From Salegentibacter lacus (lineage in GTDB: Bacteria > Bacteroidota > Bacteroidia > Flavobacteriales > Flavobacteriaceae), in contig NZ_JAIQZB010000017.1 in NCBI RefSeq assembly GCF_020164555.1, positions 1 to 64,000 of the forward strand: a stretch of 64,000 nt of DNA. The letters are read 5' to 3'. The position numbers and the translations under genes were made by a program. Shown here in pieces: positions 1-8,913 of the stretch. Position 1 is the stretch's first letter, and every line of letters starts with the position of its first letter. Below the pieces are notes generated by a model that was given only the letters and a program-made list of their open reading frames with translations, was not told where the DNA came from and made no database searches.

Positions 1-111
1 TCATTCAGTGCTTTGAAACCCAGTAGGGCTATAACCAATACTAGCAGGGGGATAGAAAGAAATCGGTATTCCTAAATTCTGAGTATTATACCACCCATCT
101 ACTACTTGTAG

Positions 112-267
112 TTGCTCGGATGGATACAAGATGCCGATGGTGAGCTAGATTTAGATGGAGAAATAGAGGCTATTACCACTTCAGAAATAGATCTTTTAGG
201 CTTTTCTGTAGGTGCAAATTCAGAAGTAAATTTTGATATTTTATTGGTTGGATTACTGGATCTATAA
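112..267 (+). pseudogene. C-terminal fragment of an unidentified gene
   Basis: A reading frame ending in TAA at 265-267 codes for an acidic, hydrophobic-patterned tail (W-I-Q-D-A-D-G-E-L-D-L-D-G-E and further on ...D-I-L-L-V-G-L-L-D-L) and is followed 21 nt later by a good terminator, as expected for a real gene end. The frame is closed upstream by TAG at 109-111 and has no ATG; the other two plus frames are closed too. The sequence left of about 110 shows no coding on the plus strand, so this looks like the 3' end of a truncated gene. The family is not recognised, and it could also be chance. Confidence 0.3.
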
Positions 268-288
268 AATGCCAAAAACTTAATTATT

Positions 289-313
289 AAAACCAACTTT
301 GGGTGGTTTTTTT
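289..313 (+). terminator. Rho-independent terminator
   Basis: The arms AAAACCA (289-295) and TGGTTTT (304-310) pair around an 8-nt loop and run into T residues. It lies just after the gene fragment ending at 267, which supports that fragment having once been the end of a transcribed gene. Confidence 0.6.
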
Positions 314-375
314 GTTCTATTCAAATTTCTAAAATTTCGATTATAACTTGTGGTTAGTCTCTTTCCAGATAGTTT

Positions 376-398
376 CATTAATCAAAAGCTGATTAATG
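376..398. promoter_or_regulatory. Perfect 9-bp dyad upstream of pta (possible operator)
   Basis: CATTAATCA (376-384) and TGATTAATG (390-398) are perfect inverted repeats separated by 5 nt, AAAGC. The dyad sits about 55 bp upstream of the putative pta -7 box, where activators often bind. There is no T-tract, so it is not a terminator. That it binds a regulator is inference from symmetry and position only. Confidence 0.4.
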
Positions 399-452
399 TC
401 AGGTTTACTTTCTTTTAGGAATAACTTAAAAGCTGTTTTCTTTTATTAACTT

Positions 453-460
453 TATTTTTG
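453..460 (+). promoter_or_regulatory. Putative -7 box of the pta-ackA promoter
   Basis: TATTTTTG matches the Bacteroidota -7 consensus TAnnTTTG and lies 18 nt upstream of the pta ATG at 479, which would give a leader of about 12 nt. No convincing TTG is present at the -33 position. Confidence 0.4.
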
Positions 461-478
461 CCGAACAATTTACATACT

Positions 479-2572
479 ATGAACAAAGGAATTTATATCG
501 CTACGCTGGAATCCCACAGCGGAAAATCTATGATCTCATTAGGCTTAATGAGGACACTTTTAGGGAAAATGGTTAAAGTAGGCTATTTCAGGCCCATTAT
601 AAACGATGTTCCAAAAGGCGAAAAAGATAATCATATTGATACTGTTTTAAGTTATTTTGATTTAAAAATCCCTTATGAAGATACTTTTGCATTTACCCGA
701 AGTGAGGTAATTCAGAAAACGAATGATGGGAAATCGGGGGAGATTATTGATACCATAATAACCAAGTATAAAAAGCTGGAAGAGGATTTTGATTTTATCC
801 TGGTAGAAGGCAGTGATTTTTCTGGTGATGGTAGTGTTTTTGAGTTTGATGTAAATGTGGTTATCGCTAAAAATTTAGGAATTCCGGTTATAATTGTGGT
901 TAGCGGTCAGTTTAAGACCTGGGAAGAATTATTAGGAAACCAGCAAATGGCTTATCGTGCTTTTAGAGATAAAGAAGTTCAGGTTATTGCTATGGTTAGT
1001 AACAAAATCCAGGAAGAGAATCTGGAGCCTGCTACGAAGAATATGCGAGGATTTCTACCGCAGGAAGTTGATGTATTTGCAATTCCGTTAATCGATACGC
1101 TTAATAACCCTACTTTAAAAGAAATACTAAAGGCCCTGGATGGAACGGTTTTGTTTGGTCACGATTTTCTGGATAATCAAACCGGAAATTTTGGAGTGGG
1201 CGCAATGCAGCTTAGAAATTATCTAACAACTCTAAAGCATGAAAGTTTAGTAATTACTCCCGGTGATCGTGCCGATATTATTTTGGGTGCATTACAAGCT
1301 AATATTTCGAGTAATTATCCAAGAATTTCAGGAATTATTCTAACTGGTGGCTTAAGACCGGAAGAATCAATTTTAAAGTTAATTGAAGGTTTATCTGATA
1401 TCGTTCCAATTATTTCAGTTCAGGAAGGAACTTTTGTAGTTACCAATAAAGTAGGCGCCATAAAGTCTAATATTTATGCCGATAGTATTCAGAAAATACA
1501 AACCACCATCAGTATTTTTGAACGCTACGTATCTTTTGATCCGCTGGTAGAAAAACTAACAAATTATAAACCGCAGGGTAGAACTCCCAGAATGTTTCAG
1601 TATGATTTAGTGAAACGCGCCAGACAAAGTAAAAAACATATAGTTTTACCGGAAGGAACTGATGAGCGTATCCTTTCAGCAGCAAAACGGCTTATAGATA
1701 TGGACCTGGTAGATTTAACTTTGTTAGGCGATTTCAATACGATTCAGAAAACCGTGGCTAAGATTGCGCTAGATCTTGATTTTTCGAAAGTAAATATTAT
1801 AGATCCTGTTAACTCTCCAAATTTTCAGGATTATGCAGAAACTTTTTATGAATTAAGAAAGCATAAGGGTGTGAATATGGATATGGCGAAAGACCGTATG
1901 AGTGATGTTTCTTACTACGGAACAATGATGATCTATAAAGGTCACGCAGACGGAATGGTATCTGGAGCGGCACATACCACCCAGCATACAATTTTACCAG
2001 CACTGCAATTCATAAAAACAAAACCAAATGTTTCAGTTGTTTCTTCTGTATTCTTTATGTGTTTAGAGGATAGGGTTTCAGTATTTGGAGATTGCGCAAT
2101 TAATCCTAATCCTACTGCAGAAGAATTGGCAGAAATCACCATTTCTTCTGCTGAAAGTGCTTCAGCATTCGGTATTGATCCAAAGATTGCTATGCTTTCT
2201 TATTCATCGGGAACTTCCGGAAAAGGAGAAGATGTAGATAGGGTAAGAGAGGCCACTGAAATAGTTAAAAAACGTAGACCAGATCTTAAAATTGAAGGTC
2301 CAATTCAATATGATGCTGCTGTAGATATTAGTATTGGGAAAAGTAAGTTGCCCGATTCTGAAGTAGCAGGCCAGGCCAATGTTTTAATTTTCCCCGATTT
2401 AAATACAGGTAACAATACTTATAAAGCTGTGCAACGTGAAACCGGAGCTTTGGCCATAGGACCAATGCTTCAAGGCTTAAATAAGCCGGTAAACGACCTG
2501 AGTCGCGGATGTACTGTAGCAGATGTTTATAACACTGTAATTTTAACCGCCATACAAGCACAAGGAATTTAA
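479..2572 (+). CDS. pta: Phosphate acetyltransferase (long form)
   Basis: Interconverts acetyl-CoA and acetyl phosphate in the cytoplasm and forms the acetate pathway with the acetate kinase encoded next. The 697-residue protein has the long-form layout: an N-terminal BioD-like P-loop domain (E-S-H-S-G-K-S at residues 11-17), a central DRTGG domain (about 210-330) and the catalytic PTA_PTB domain from about residue 371 to the end, with the typical IVLPEGTDERI and SYSSGTSGKGEDV segments. A TTG at 458 would add seven residues, but it overlaps the putative -7 box, so ATG 479 is preferred. ackA starts 43 nt downstream, so the two form an operon. Confidence 0.95.
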   Translation: MNKGIYIATLESHSGKSMISLGLMRTLLGKMVKVGYFRPIINDVPKGEKDNHIDTVLSYFDLKIPYEDTFAFTRSEVIQKTNDGKSGEIIDTIITKYKKLEEDFDFILVEGSDFSGDGSVFEFDVNVVIAKNLGIPVIIVVSGQFKTWEELLGNQQMAYRAFRDKEVQVIAMVSNKIQEENLEPATKNMRGFLPQEVDVFAIPLIDTLNNPTLKEILKALDGTVLFGHDFLDNQTGNFGVGAMQLRNYLTTLKHESLVITPGDRADIILGALQANISSNYPRISGIILTGGLRPEESILKLIEGLSDIVPIISVQEGTFVVTNKVGAIKSNIYADSIQKIQTTISIFERYVSFDPLVEKLTNYKPQGRTPRMFQYDLVKRARQSKKHIVLPEGTDERILSAAKRLIDMDLVDLTLLGDFNTIQKTVAKIALDLDFSKVNIIDPVNSPNFQDYAETFYELRKHKGVNMDMAKDRMSDVSYYGTMMIYKGHADGMVSGAAHTTQHTILPALQFIKTKPNVSVVSSVFFMCLEDRVSVFGDCAINPNPTAEELAEITISSAESASAFGIDPKIAMLSYSSGTSGKGEDVDRVREATEIVKKRRPDLKIEGPIQYDAAVDISIGKSKLPDSEVAGQANVLIFPDLNTGNNTYKAVQRETGALAIGPMLQGLNKPVNDLSRGCTVADVYNTVILTAIQAQGI

Positions 2573-2582
2573 TTTAGAATGA

Positions 2583-2607
2583 AACCAGTAAGATGCTGGA
2601 CTCAAAA
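2583..2607 (+). repeat. Intercistronic hairpin element, copy 1 (pta-ackA)
   Basis: In the gap between pta and ackA lies AACCAG..AGATGCTGGA followed by CAAAA. It matches 21 of 25 positions of the element at 54031-54055 between btuB and the btuG-like gene. CCAG and CTGG can pair to make a small hairpin with no T-tract. Both copies lie at or just after a stop codon inside an operon. Confidence 0.35.
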
Positions 2608-2615
2608 ATAAACAG

Positions 2616-3803
2616 ATGAAGAATATTTTAATTATAAATTCAGGAAGTTCGTCTCTAAAATTTCAATTAATAAAAATGCCTTCAGAAGAAGTTTTAGCTT
2701 CGGGAATGGTAGAGCGTATAGGATTGGAAGGCTCAAAACTTCATTATAAAACAGAAAACGATTCAATTTCTGAAGAGCTTTCAGCAAAAGATCACGCCAT
2801 AGCATTAAAAGCTATCACCGATCTTTTAATGGATTCTGAAAAAGGCGTTATTAAAAACGCTGAAGAAATACCTGCTATCGGGCACAGGGTTGTACACGGC
2901 GGGGATAGTTTTTCTAAAACCATAGTGATAGACGAAAAGGTAAAGGCGAAAATTAAAGAATATTTTTCCCTGGCACCATTACACAATCCGCCAAATTTAA
3001 AAGGTATTGAGGTAGCAGAAGACCTTTTTCCAAAAGCCACACAGGTTGCAGTTTTTGATACTGCATTTCATAGAAGTATCCCCGAAAAGGCTTCACAGTA
3101 TGCAATTCCTACAGAATTTTTTGAAAAGCATCATATCCAGTTGTACGGATTTCACGGAACAAGTCATAAATATGTGACCGAAAGAGCAATTGAATATCTA
3201 CAAAAAGAGAATTCTAAAATAATAAGTATTCACCTGGGAAATGGGTGTAGTATTACGGCTGTAAAAGATGGGAAAAGTGTAGACCATTCCCTTGGTTTTG
3301 GGCCTGTTAACGGACTTATTATGGGAACCAGGAGTGGAGATATAGACCAGTCGGTTATTTTTTATCTGGTGGAACAATTGGGATATTCAGCCCAGGAAGT
3401 AAGTGATATTTTGCATAATAAAAGCGGTATGTATGGGCTTACCGGTTATAGTGATCTTAGGGATATTGAAGAACAGGCCGAAAAGGGAAATAGGCAGTGC
3501 CAGTTGGCATTGGAAATGAATGCCTACCGAATTAAAAAATATATAGGAGCTTATACAGCTGCGATGAATGGGGTGGATGCGCTTGTGTTTACTGCTGGAA
3601 TAGGTGAAAACAGCGACGTTATTCGAAGTCTGGTTTGTAAGGATATGGATTTCTTCGGAATAAAACTGAATGAAGAAAAAAACAAACAACGCCTGAAAGA
3701 ATTGAGAACTATAAATGCTGAAGATTCTCAAGTCCGCGTGTTGGTTATTCCTACAAATGAAGAATTAGAAATTGCACAGCAAACTTATAAATTGAAAATA
3801 TAA
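2616..3803 (+). CDS. ackA: Acetate kinase
   Basis: Converts acetyl phosphate and ADP to acetate and ATP, completing the Pta-AckA pathway. The 395-residue length is normal for the family. Characteristic ASKHA segments are visible in order: NSGSSSLKFQ near the N-terminus, GHRVVHGG, the catalytic-region DTAFH, GFHGTSHKY, the phosphate loop HLGNGCS, GTRSGDID, and TAGIGEN near the C-terminus. It is the second gene of the pta operon. The gene downstream is convergent and only 18 nt away. Confidence 0.96.
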   Translation: MKNILIINSGSSSLKFQLIKMPSEEVLASGMVERIGLEGSKLHYKTENDSISEELSAKDHAIALKAITDLLMDSEKGVIKNAEEIPAIGHRVVHGGDSFSKTIVIDEKVKAKIKEYFSLAPLHNPPNLKGIEVAEDLFPKATQVAVFDTAFHRSIPEKASQYAIPTEFFEKHHIQLYGFHGTSHKYVTERAIEYLQKENSKIISIHLGNGCSITAVKDGKSVDHSLGFGPVNGLIMGTRSGDIDQSVIFYLVEQLGYSAQEVSDILHNKSGMYGLTGYSDLRDIEEQAEKGNRQCQLALEMNAYRIKKYIGAYTAAMNGVDALVFTAGIGENSDVIRSLVCKDMDFFGIKLNEEKNKQRLKELRTINAEDSQVRVLVIPTNEELEIAQQTYKLKI

Positions 3804-3821
3804 TAAGGGGAAAGTAAAGTC

Positions 3822-4268
3822 TTAAATAAGATATTTACTTACCAGGTTTAATTTTTCCTGTAAAGCTTTAGATTGATGTTTGTGACTCAATAAAGTGTTT
3901 CTCAAACTTCCGTCTGTTAATAATTGAAGTGTTTGATACAGCTGTTTGAAAAACCGATTTTCCATTTCGGTGCAAATTTGTCCCGATTTAGGGTTCGTAT
4001 TCATACTTAAATTTTGGTGCATTTTCAACACTTCTTTTTTACATTTTAATAGAAGATCTTCCAGATATTCCTGGTCTTTTGCATCTAAAATATGCCTGTC
4101 TAAATCATCCTTCAATGCTTTTTTATGATTGTATAATGATTTAAACAATTTCTTTAAAAAGATTTTTTTAGTCGTTAAAATACAGTGTTTATAGTATATC
4201 GCCGAAGTGTAATTAGCAATATAATATTTTTCCAGATGGTCTACTTCAGAAGGTTTCCTCAACATCAT
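3822..4268 (-). CDS. Hypothetical helical protein (possibly DUF2383-like)
   Basis: A 148-residue, Lys/Leu-rich, predicted all-helical protein without signal peptide or membrane segment. The spacing of helices (a helix near LKKLFKSLYNHKKAL, another near LLKCKKEVLKMHQ, a third near RFFKQLYQTLQLL and a last with SHKHQSKALQEKL) resembles four-helix-bundle proteins of the PA2169/DUF2383 type, but I cannot confirm this by eye. Two adjacent ATG codons (4268 and 4265) could start it. It converges on ackA and appears to be a single-gene unit. Confidence 0.6.
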   Translation of the reverse strand: MMLRKPSEVDHLEKYYIANYTSAIYYKHCILTTKKIFLKKLFKSLYNHKKALKDDLDRHILDAKDQEYLEDLLLKCKKEVLKMHQNLSMNTNPKSGQICTEMENRFFKQLYQTLQLLTDGSLRNTLLSHKHQSKALQEKLNLVSKYLI

Positions 4269-4469
4269 TTTCCCGCTTTCATTTTTAATACATTCCTTAA
4301 TTGGAAGTATTAATTATTTGTAAGAAATTTACAGGAAAACTGGAAAAATACCTGTTAAATAAGATTAAACAATTATTAAAAATTACTTAATGTAATTGAT
4401 TCGTTTTGAGATTTTAATTCAATTATATTAAATAGATATTATTGGGCTAGCGCTCTTAGTTAAATTAAA

Positions 4470-4514
4470 AAATAATAGCTGCCCCGGAAGTTTATTCCGG
4501 GGCAACTATTATTA
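4470..4514 (-). terminator. Strong terminator of the PLP-enzyme gene
   Basis: Read on the minus strand, a long hairpin with a GC core (GCCCCGGAA paired with TTCCGGGGC, flanked by paired AATAATAG/CTATTATT) ends in a T-run 9 nt after the stop codon of the gene at 4523-6376. Confidence 0.85.
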
Positions 4515-4522
4515 AAATCATT

Positions 4523-6376
4523 TTAACTGGCTTTAATTTGCTCAACGAAATCTGAAAATACTTTTTTATGAAGTTCAAGATCCAAATCGGGGGATACAGA
4601 TACACGGGCAATATAATCTTTGTCGTCTTCTTTGGTCGTTCCTTGCGTAGATGTTGCAGGTATCGTCCAGTAACATCCTTTTAACTGCCCATAACTCACA
4701 CAATACTTACTTTCATTCGGGATATTACTAATCATCATATCGATCAGTTTTTGATTTAATGCTCGTTTATAAGCCTCTCTTTCTTCATCTGTATTTCCTT
4801 TCGTAGGAAGATCTAATGAAAAAACAGATGGTGTAAAGCCCTGTTCAGCTAATTCTTCTGATACAAAATTGATTTTCGCCGTTGGTAAAGTCTCTTTGAT
4901 ATAGTTTACAAATTCACGTGTGTTTTTATAAGCATCTTTAATCCTTTGATTCATAGAAGGCAATTGCTCTGCTAAAATTTGAACTTGAAGATCTGTAGCT
5001 TCGTTATCACAAATTATCAGGTGTTTTTCTATTTTATCTAACAAAGCTTCAGCTTTATCATTAGTTACACAGTAACCGGCAGTACATTTTCCGCCACTTG
5101 GAAATTTTGATCCACTAACATAAGAAATGGTCCTGATATCTGAGAGTATGCCATCATCAGCTAAGAATTGTACGTTAGGACAAAATGTTTGATCTAAAAT
5201 AAATACGGGATCAATTGCAGTTTCACCGGTTGTAGTTTTACGCACTTTACTTAAAACCTCTTTTAATTTTAAAAGATCCGGAACTTCCACCCTGGGATTG
5301 GTCGGGATTTCCGCAATAATGTAAGGAACAGCATCATTTTTAGCAATTTCCTCTAATACAGAGTCAATACTTTGAACCATATCGTTATCGCCGTCAACAA
5401 GTAAATCGACTATTTCAACATTATCAATACAAGCAGCTACCCGCCGGGCCTGGTCGTTTGTTCCGCCATAACAATTTGGAGGCACAACAATTTTGATAGC
5501 CTTTCCTGGATGTTTTTCAAGAGCATCGTCTATGAGCCCCATCATGATCGCATATTGAACAGATAGCCCACAAGAACCAAGTAGCGCTGTTGTATCTGTG
5601 CCTGTAATCTTTTTAATTGAATCAATTACAATTGCTTTGTTTGTTTCAACATCAGATTTCTTTTGATTAGAAACTGATTTTCCTGTTAACTGCTGCAAGG
5701 CAGAAAAACAATCGGCCGGTGTCATTGCAATGGTCTCTCTTCTTCGCACGTGTTGTATACCGGAAACGTAACTCTCGTTTTCATTCCCATTTACTATTAA
5801 AACACTTCCCAAGTCAGGATGTATACTAACAAAAAAGTCGATATTAGGATTAAGATCAATTTTGCCAATTTCGTCTTCTTGGGAAATAAAAACAGTACTG
5901 CCGTCAAATTCAGAAATCCCTTCAGTATTCTCAATCTGCTTCAATTGAAAATTATAACCGTAAACACGTTTTATTGCATCTGCATCAAAATAATCGGGTA
6001 GTTCCCCGGTATATACGATTTGAGTCTTTTTATTGTCGAATAAATTCTTTCGTAGAACGGCTAAAGCAGGAATCGTCCTTGATGAAAAACTAATAACATT
6101 ATCTGGTTCCAGGTCATTTAGTTTAGCTATTGCCCATTCCAGGATCGAGGATAAAGGATGACCTAATCGAATATAGTCGAAAGCCGTTGGTAATTTACTA
6201 AGTGGTGATGTTTCAGAATTGTTAGCTGCAAACAAGCTTTCAAACTGCTCTAAAAACTCAGTTTTAGCTAATTTTTCATTATAAATATCTAATCGATGGG
6301 TTGTTAGTTTCAACCAATCTGTTGGCATATTTTGTAATATATCATCAATATAATTTAGCACTTTATCGTCCTTCAT
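4523..6376 (-). CDS. Long PLP-dependent enzyme, Cys/Met-metabolism family
   Basis: The C-terminal two thirds looks like a fold-type I PLP enzyme of the cystathionine gamma-synthase/methionine gamma-lyase group: VVPPNCYGGTNDQ (substrate loop), AEIPTNPRVEVPD (the E-xx-TNP segment), ILDQTF, and SGSKFPSGGK, which should carry the PLP lysine. At 617 residues it is about 200 longer than typical members. The extra N-terminal part contains a segment (Y-I-R-L-G-H-P-L-S-S-I-L-E, then F-S-S-R-T-I-P-A-L) that resembles the start of the same fold, as if half a domain were duplicated. The track-like start at 6403 is a TTG; ATG 6376, preceded by an A/G-rich stretch, is preferred. Substrate is unknown. Confidence 0.75.
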   Translation of the reverse strand: MKDDKVLNYIDDILQNMPTDWLKLTTHRLDIYNEKLAKTEFLEQFESLFAANNSETSPLSKLPTAFDYIRLGHPLSSILEWAIAKLNDLEPDNVISFSSRTIPALAVLRKNLFDNKKTQIVYTGELPDYFDADAIKRVYGYNFQLKQIENTEGISEFDGSTVFISQEDEIGKIDLNPNIDFFVSIHPDLGSVLIVNGNENESYVSGIQHVRRRETIAMTPADCFSALQQLTGKSVSNQKKSDVETNKAIVIDSIKKITGTDTTALLGSCGLSVQYAIMMGLIDDALEKHPGKAIKIVVPPNCYGGTNDQARRVAACIDNVEIVDLLVDGDNDMVQSIDSVLEEIAKNDAVPYIIAEIPTNPRVEVPDLLKLKEVLSKVRKTTTGETAIDPVFILDQTFCPNVQFLADDGILSDIRTISYVSGSKFPSGGKCTAGYCVTNDKAEALLDKIEKHLIICDNEATDLQVQILAEQLPSMNQRIKDAYKNTREFVNYIKETLPTAKINFVSEELAEQGFTPSVFSLDLPTKGNTDEEREAYKRALNQKLIDMMISNIPNESKYCVSYGQLKGCYWTIPATSTQGTTKEDDKDYIARVSVSPDLDLELHKKVFSDFVEQIKAS

Positions 6377-6647
6377 AATCTTTACTTTTAGATAGGTCGG
6401 CAATATAAATTAATTAGATTTATTTTATAATTTTTCCGTTCGTTTTGTTGAATTCCATTATAGCTTTTGGTTATTGAAAAGTTGTGGAGGAACGAGTATC
6501 ATTATTATTACATAGAGGAATTTTCAGGCTTGGATATATTGCCGTGCTGCCTTGTTTTAATTGAAGATGTAGCAGAACAAAAAACGGGGGATAAGATATT
6601 ATCACCTATTGCTTTTAAAATATCTAATTATTTCGGAAAGCTTAATC

Positions 6648-7802
6648 TTACAATAGTAATAGGGGAGCGATAACACCAACTCTTAATTCATTTCTGTTAT
6701 AGTTGGCTGCTCCCAGTGTTTCTTTGGCATAAGTTGAATAATCATAATACCGGCCAATATAAGCTAAGAAAAACCGAATGTCAATGTCTTTAAACGGACT
6801 GTAATAAATGGTTGGGATTATTCCATAACTGGTTCTCATGTGGTCATTATCGGTTTCCATATTGTCATAGGCGCTGCTAGTCATCAGGGTTAGTAAGCCT
6901 TTGAATTTTGGGCTGAAGCGATGTTCTGCTCTTAACCAGTTTTCGATATACCTAACATTTTCAGCCAAAGTACCGTCAGCGAGAAGATTGGTCATAATAC
7001 CCTTGGTATCCACCTGTTCATAACTGTAATGAAAATCGTACATTAGGGTGAAATCCCGGTTTTGGTATTTATGGCCTAAGGTAAAAAAATAGGTTCCTCT
7101 GTTTTTTACTTCATTGCCATAACTAAGGCTATAAATGGTTTCTAGTTTTCCATCAAAAAAGTTTCCACGCCAATTTCCAACAACGGAAACCGGCCAGATA
7201 GGTTCCTGGATATTTTCTGCAATCACATCGCCGTAAAGATCCTCATAAAGCATAGTACGCGAATTTAATACCTGCAAGCCAAATACGTGGTTTTCAAAAG
7301 CCTGATAAGTGATTCCGGCTCCTGTGACAAATGCCAGGGCATTGCCATAAATATCATTATATTCCAAAACATACAGAGGGCTGAACTCATATTCATAACC
7401 TCCATAAAACGGATTCATTTTTCCAAGTCTAATATTAAGTAACGGACTCGCTTTAACATCTATATAGGCAATTTCGATATTGTTGCCCAGTTGGTCCAGG
7501 CTTTGCACATTCCCGCCTTTATTAAAACGGTGTCTAAACCGAAAATCCACTTTTTCGTGTAATTTGCCCGAAATTCCAAGGGCTGTAAATCCATTTTGAA
7601 ACTGCATCCCGTTGTAATACTGGTCTCCGCCTCTAAATTTATATGCTCTAAACTCCATACGCATATCGAAGGTGAAATTTATATTTTTTAGGAGCTTTTT
7701 CTGGTCTACGGAAATTAAAGGTTCAGCCAGACTGTCGTTTTGTTGTGAAAATCCCAATAAGGAGATCAATAAAAACACGCTTATTAAAAATGACTTTATC
7801 AT
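6648..7802 (-). CDS. Outer-membrane porin, phosphate-selective O/P type
   Basis: A 384-residue exported protein: signal peptide MIKSFLISVFLLISLLGFS-Q, then a periplasmic/coil segment and a run of amphipathic beta-strands rich in aromatic residues (for example FDMRMEFRAYKF, VDFRFRHRFNKGG, INIRLGKMNPFYGGYE-like segments, FTLMYDFHYSYEQV and IDIRFFLAYIGRYYDY). The R-x-G-x-x-x-P-F-G-like turn (RLGKMNPFYGGYE) is typical of OprP/OprO porins (PF07396). It probably forms a small-molecule channel in the outer membrane; substrate is not shown by the sequence. The nearest genes on the same strand are more than 190 nt away on both sides, so it is likely monocistronic. Confidence 0.75.
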   Translation of the reverse strand: MIKSFLISVFLLISLLGFSQQNDSLAEPLISVDQKKLLKNINFTFDMRMEFRAYKFRGGDQYYNGMQFQNGFTALGISGKLHEKVDFRFRHRFNKGGNVQSLDQLGNNIEIAYIDVKASPLLNIRLGKMNPFYGGYEYEFSPLYVLEYNDIYGNALAFVTGAGITYQAFENHVFGLQVLNSRTMLYEDLYGDVIAENIQEPIWPVSVVGNWRGNFFDGKLETIYSLSYGNEVKNRGTYFFTLGHKYQNRDFTLMYDFHYSYEQVDTKGIMTNLLADGTLAENVRYIENWLRAEHRFSPKFKGLLTLMTSSAYDNMETDNDHMRTSYGIIPTIYYSPFKDIDIRFFLAYIGRYYDYSTYAKETLGAANYNRNELRVGVIAPLLLL

Positions 7803-7999
7803 AAAATTTAAGATTTAAATTTTAGTGGAATTGTTCGCAGAAACGTAATCAATTAAAGCGTTTGGTTTAATAAGTAAACTTTATTTCTACAGTATCCTTC
7901 TAAATTTACTGAAATTAATTAAAATTAGAATAATTTTTAGAGAAGCTATTGCAGGAAAGTGCGTGTTTTAAGCCATTTTCAGAAGTTTTTGGCTACAAT

Positions 8000-8332
8000 T
8001 TATAGTATTAATTCACCTTTTAATTCATAATGTTCGGCAGTCTTATCATACCTTTTTAAAAGTGGTTTTGCATTTTCCGGAATATAGGCTTGTTCATAAT
8101 TTTTTCCGGCAAAGATCTTTACAGAATCCATTGAATCAAATTGAAGCGTTAGAAAGAATTCTACTTCATCAATTTTGTTCTTTGCAGCGATATTAACTTT
8201 TTCCAGCCCATCAACTCCGTTCTTTTTTACTGTAGGGAATACTTCATTAACTAACAGATCTTCATAAGCAGAAGCATTTTCTAAGGTAGTCCAGCCTTTC
8301 CAGGTTCTGATAATTTTTAATTTTTTATTCAT
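8000..8332 (-). CDS. Antibiotic-biosynthesis-monooxygenase-fold protein
   Basis: A 110-residue cytoplasmic protein with the pattern of small dimeric alpha/beta-barrel (ABM) proteins: RTWKGWTT at the first strand, a helix with YEDLLVNEVFPTV, GLEKVNI, EFFLTLQFDSMDSVKIFAG, and an ending KRYDKTAEHYELKG that is typical of the group (the H-Y-E motif). Members include heme-degrading and quinol oxidising enzymes, but many have no known function, and nothing here selects one. It stands alone between the porin and the RDD gene. Confidence 0.65.
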   Translation of the reverse strand: MNKKLKIIRTWKGWTTLENASAYEDLLVNEVFPTVKKNGVDGLEKVNIAAKNKIDEVEFFLTLQFDSMDSVKIFAGKNYEQAYIPENAKPLLKRYDKTAEHYELKGELIL

Positions 8333-8431
8333 TATGGTTTGATTGTGTTGTTTTCCGTTCCTGGTCCTAAAAATATTAATTCTTAAAGTGAAATGCGCTA
8401 GGAACTTTAAACCATGTTCTAATATGGTGGT

Positions 8432-8860
8432 TTAGTGCTTTTTCACAACATAAGTCTTTGTTAACTTATCATATAAGTTCTGATTCTTTTCGTCCCATAA
8501 GATCCAAATATTTGGAATTATTAAATAACCCGACAAATTTTTAAGAGCTTCTCTTAAGGCTCCTTCGTCGTACTTTTTAAAATCCTCGCCGTTTTCTACG
8601 GAAATAACTTTAAGTCCAAAAATCTTGTGACCAATATTCCCTATAAAGAGAGGATAGAAGATAGCTCCTAAGATTAAACTTTGAATTATTCCAAAAAGCA
8701 TATCTGTTAAATCTGCATCAGAGTTTAAAACTTCAGAAATAGGAGTTCCTAAGACTGTGTAGATTAATATGAAAGCCATTAAAATAATTATGGATCTTAC
8801 AATTGCAGCTACTAATCTGTCGCCTTTGGAAGCTAGCTCGTATCCGTGAACTCTTTTCAT
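8432..8860 (-). CDS. RDD family membrane protein
   Basis: A 142-residue integral membrane protein with the RDD layout: SKGDRLVAAIVRSIIIL (first helix, with the R-D/L-V-A-A signature), a second helix around LFGIIQSLILGAIFYPLFIG, GHKIFGLKVISVENGE, and the C-terminal LYDKLTKTYVV (the D-xx-xxT-V/I end motif). The usual Asp late in helix 1 is Arg here. Transport functions have been shown for some RDD proteins, but not predicted from this sequence. A TTG at 8872 is possible; ATG 8860 with the preceding AATTGAAAATAGAA is preferred. Confidence 0.7.
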   Translation of the reverse strand: MKRVHGYELASKGDRLVAAIVRSIIILMAFILIYTVLGTPISEVLNSDADLTDMLFGIIQSLILGAIFYPLFIGNIGHKIFGLKVISVENGEDFKKYDEGALREALKNLSGYLIIPNIWILWDEKNQNLYDKLTKTYVVKKH

Positions 8861-8913
8861 TTCTATTTTCAATTAAGATGATTTGCCGGTTTAACTGTTT
8901 TTTAATTATAATG

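Noticed and set aside
102-296. Minus-strand frame of 64 codons at the left edge
   Set aside because: Starts inside a terminator and is antisense to a more protein-like plus frame; Ser/Lys/Pro-rich shadow composition.
3387-3731. Minus-strand frame of 114 codons inside ackA
   Set aside because: Entirely antisense to a highly conserved gene; no start signal.
6467-6673. Plus-strand frame of 68 codons between the PLP and porin genes
   Set aside because: Opens with TTG, has no recognisable family, and overlaps the porin 3' end by 26 bp. The frame reads plausibly (no low complexity), so a small gene or remnant is not excluded, but the support is too weak.
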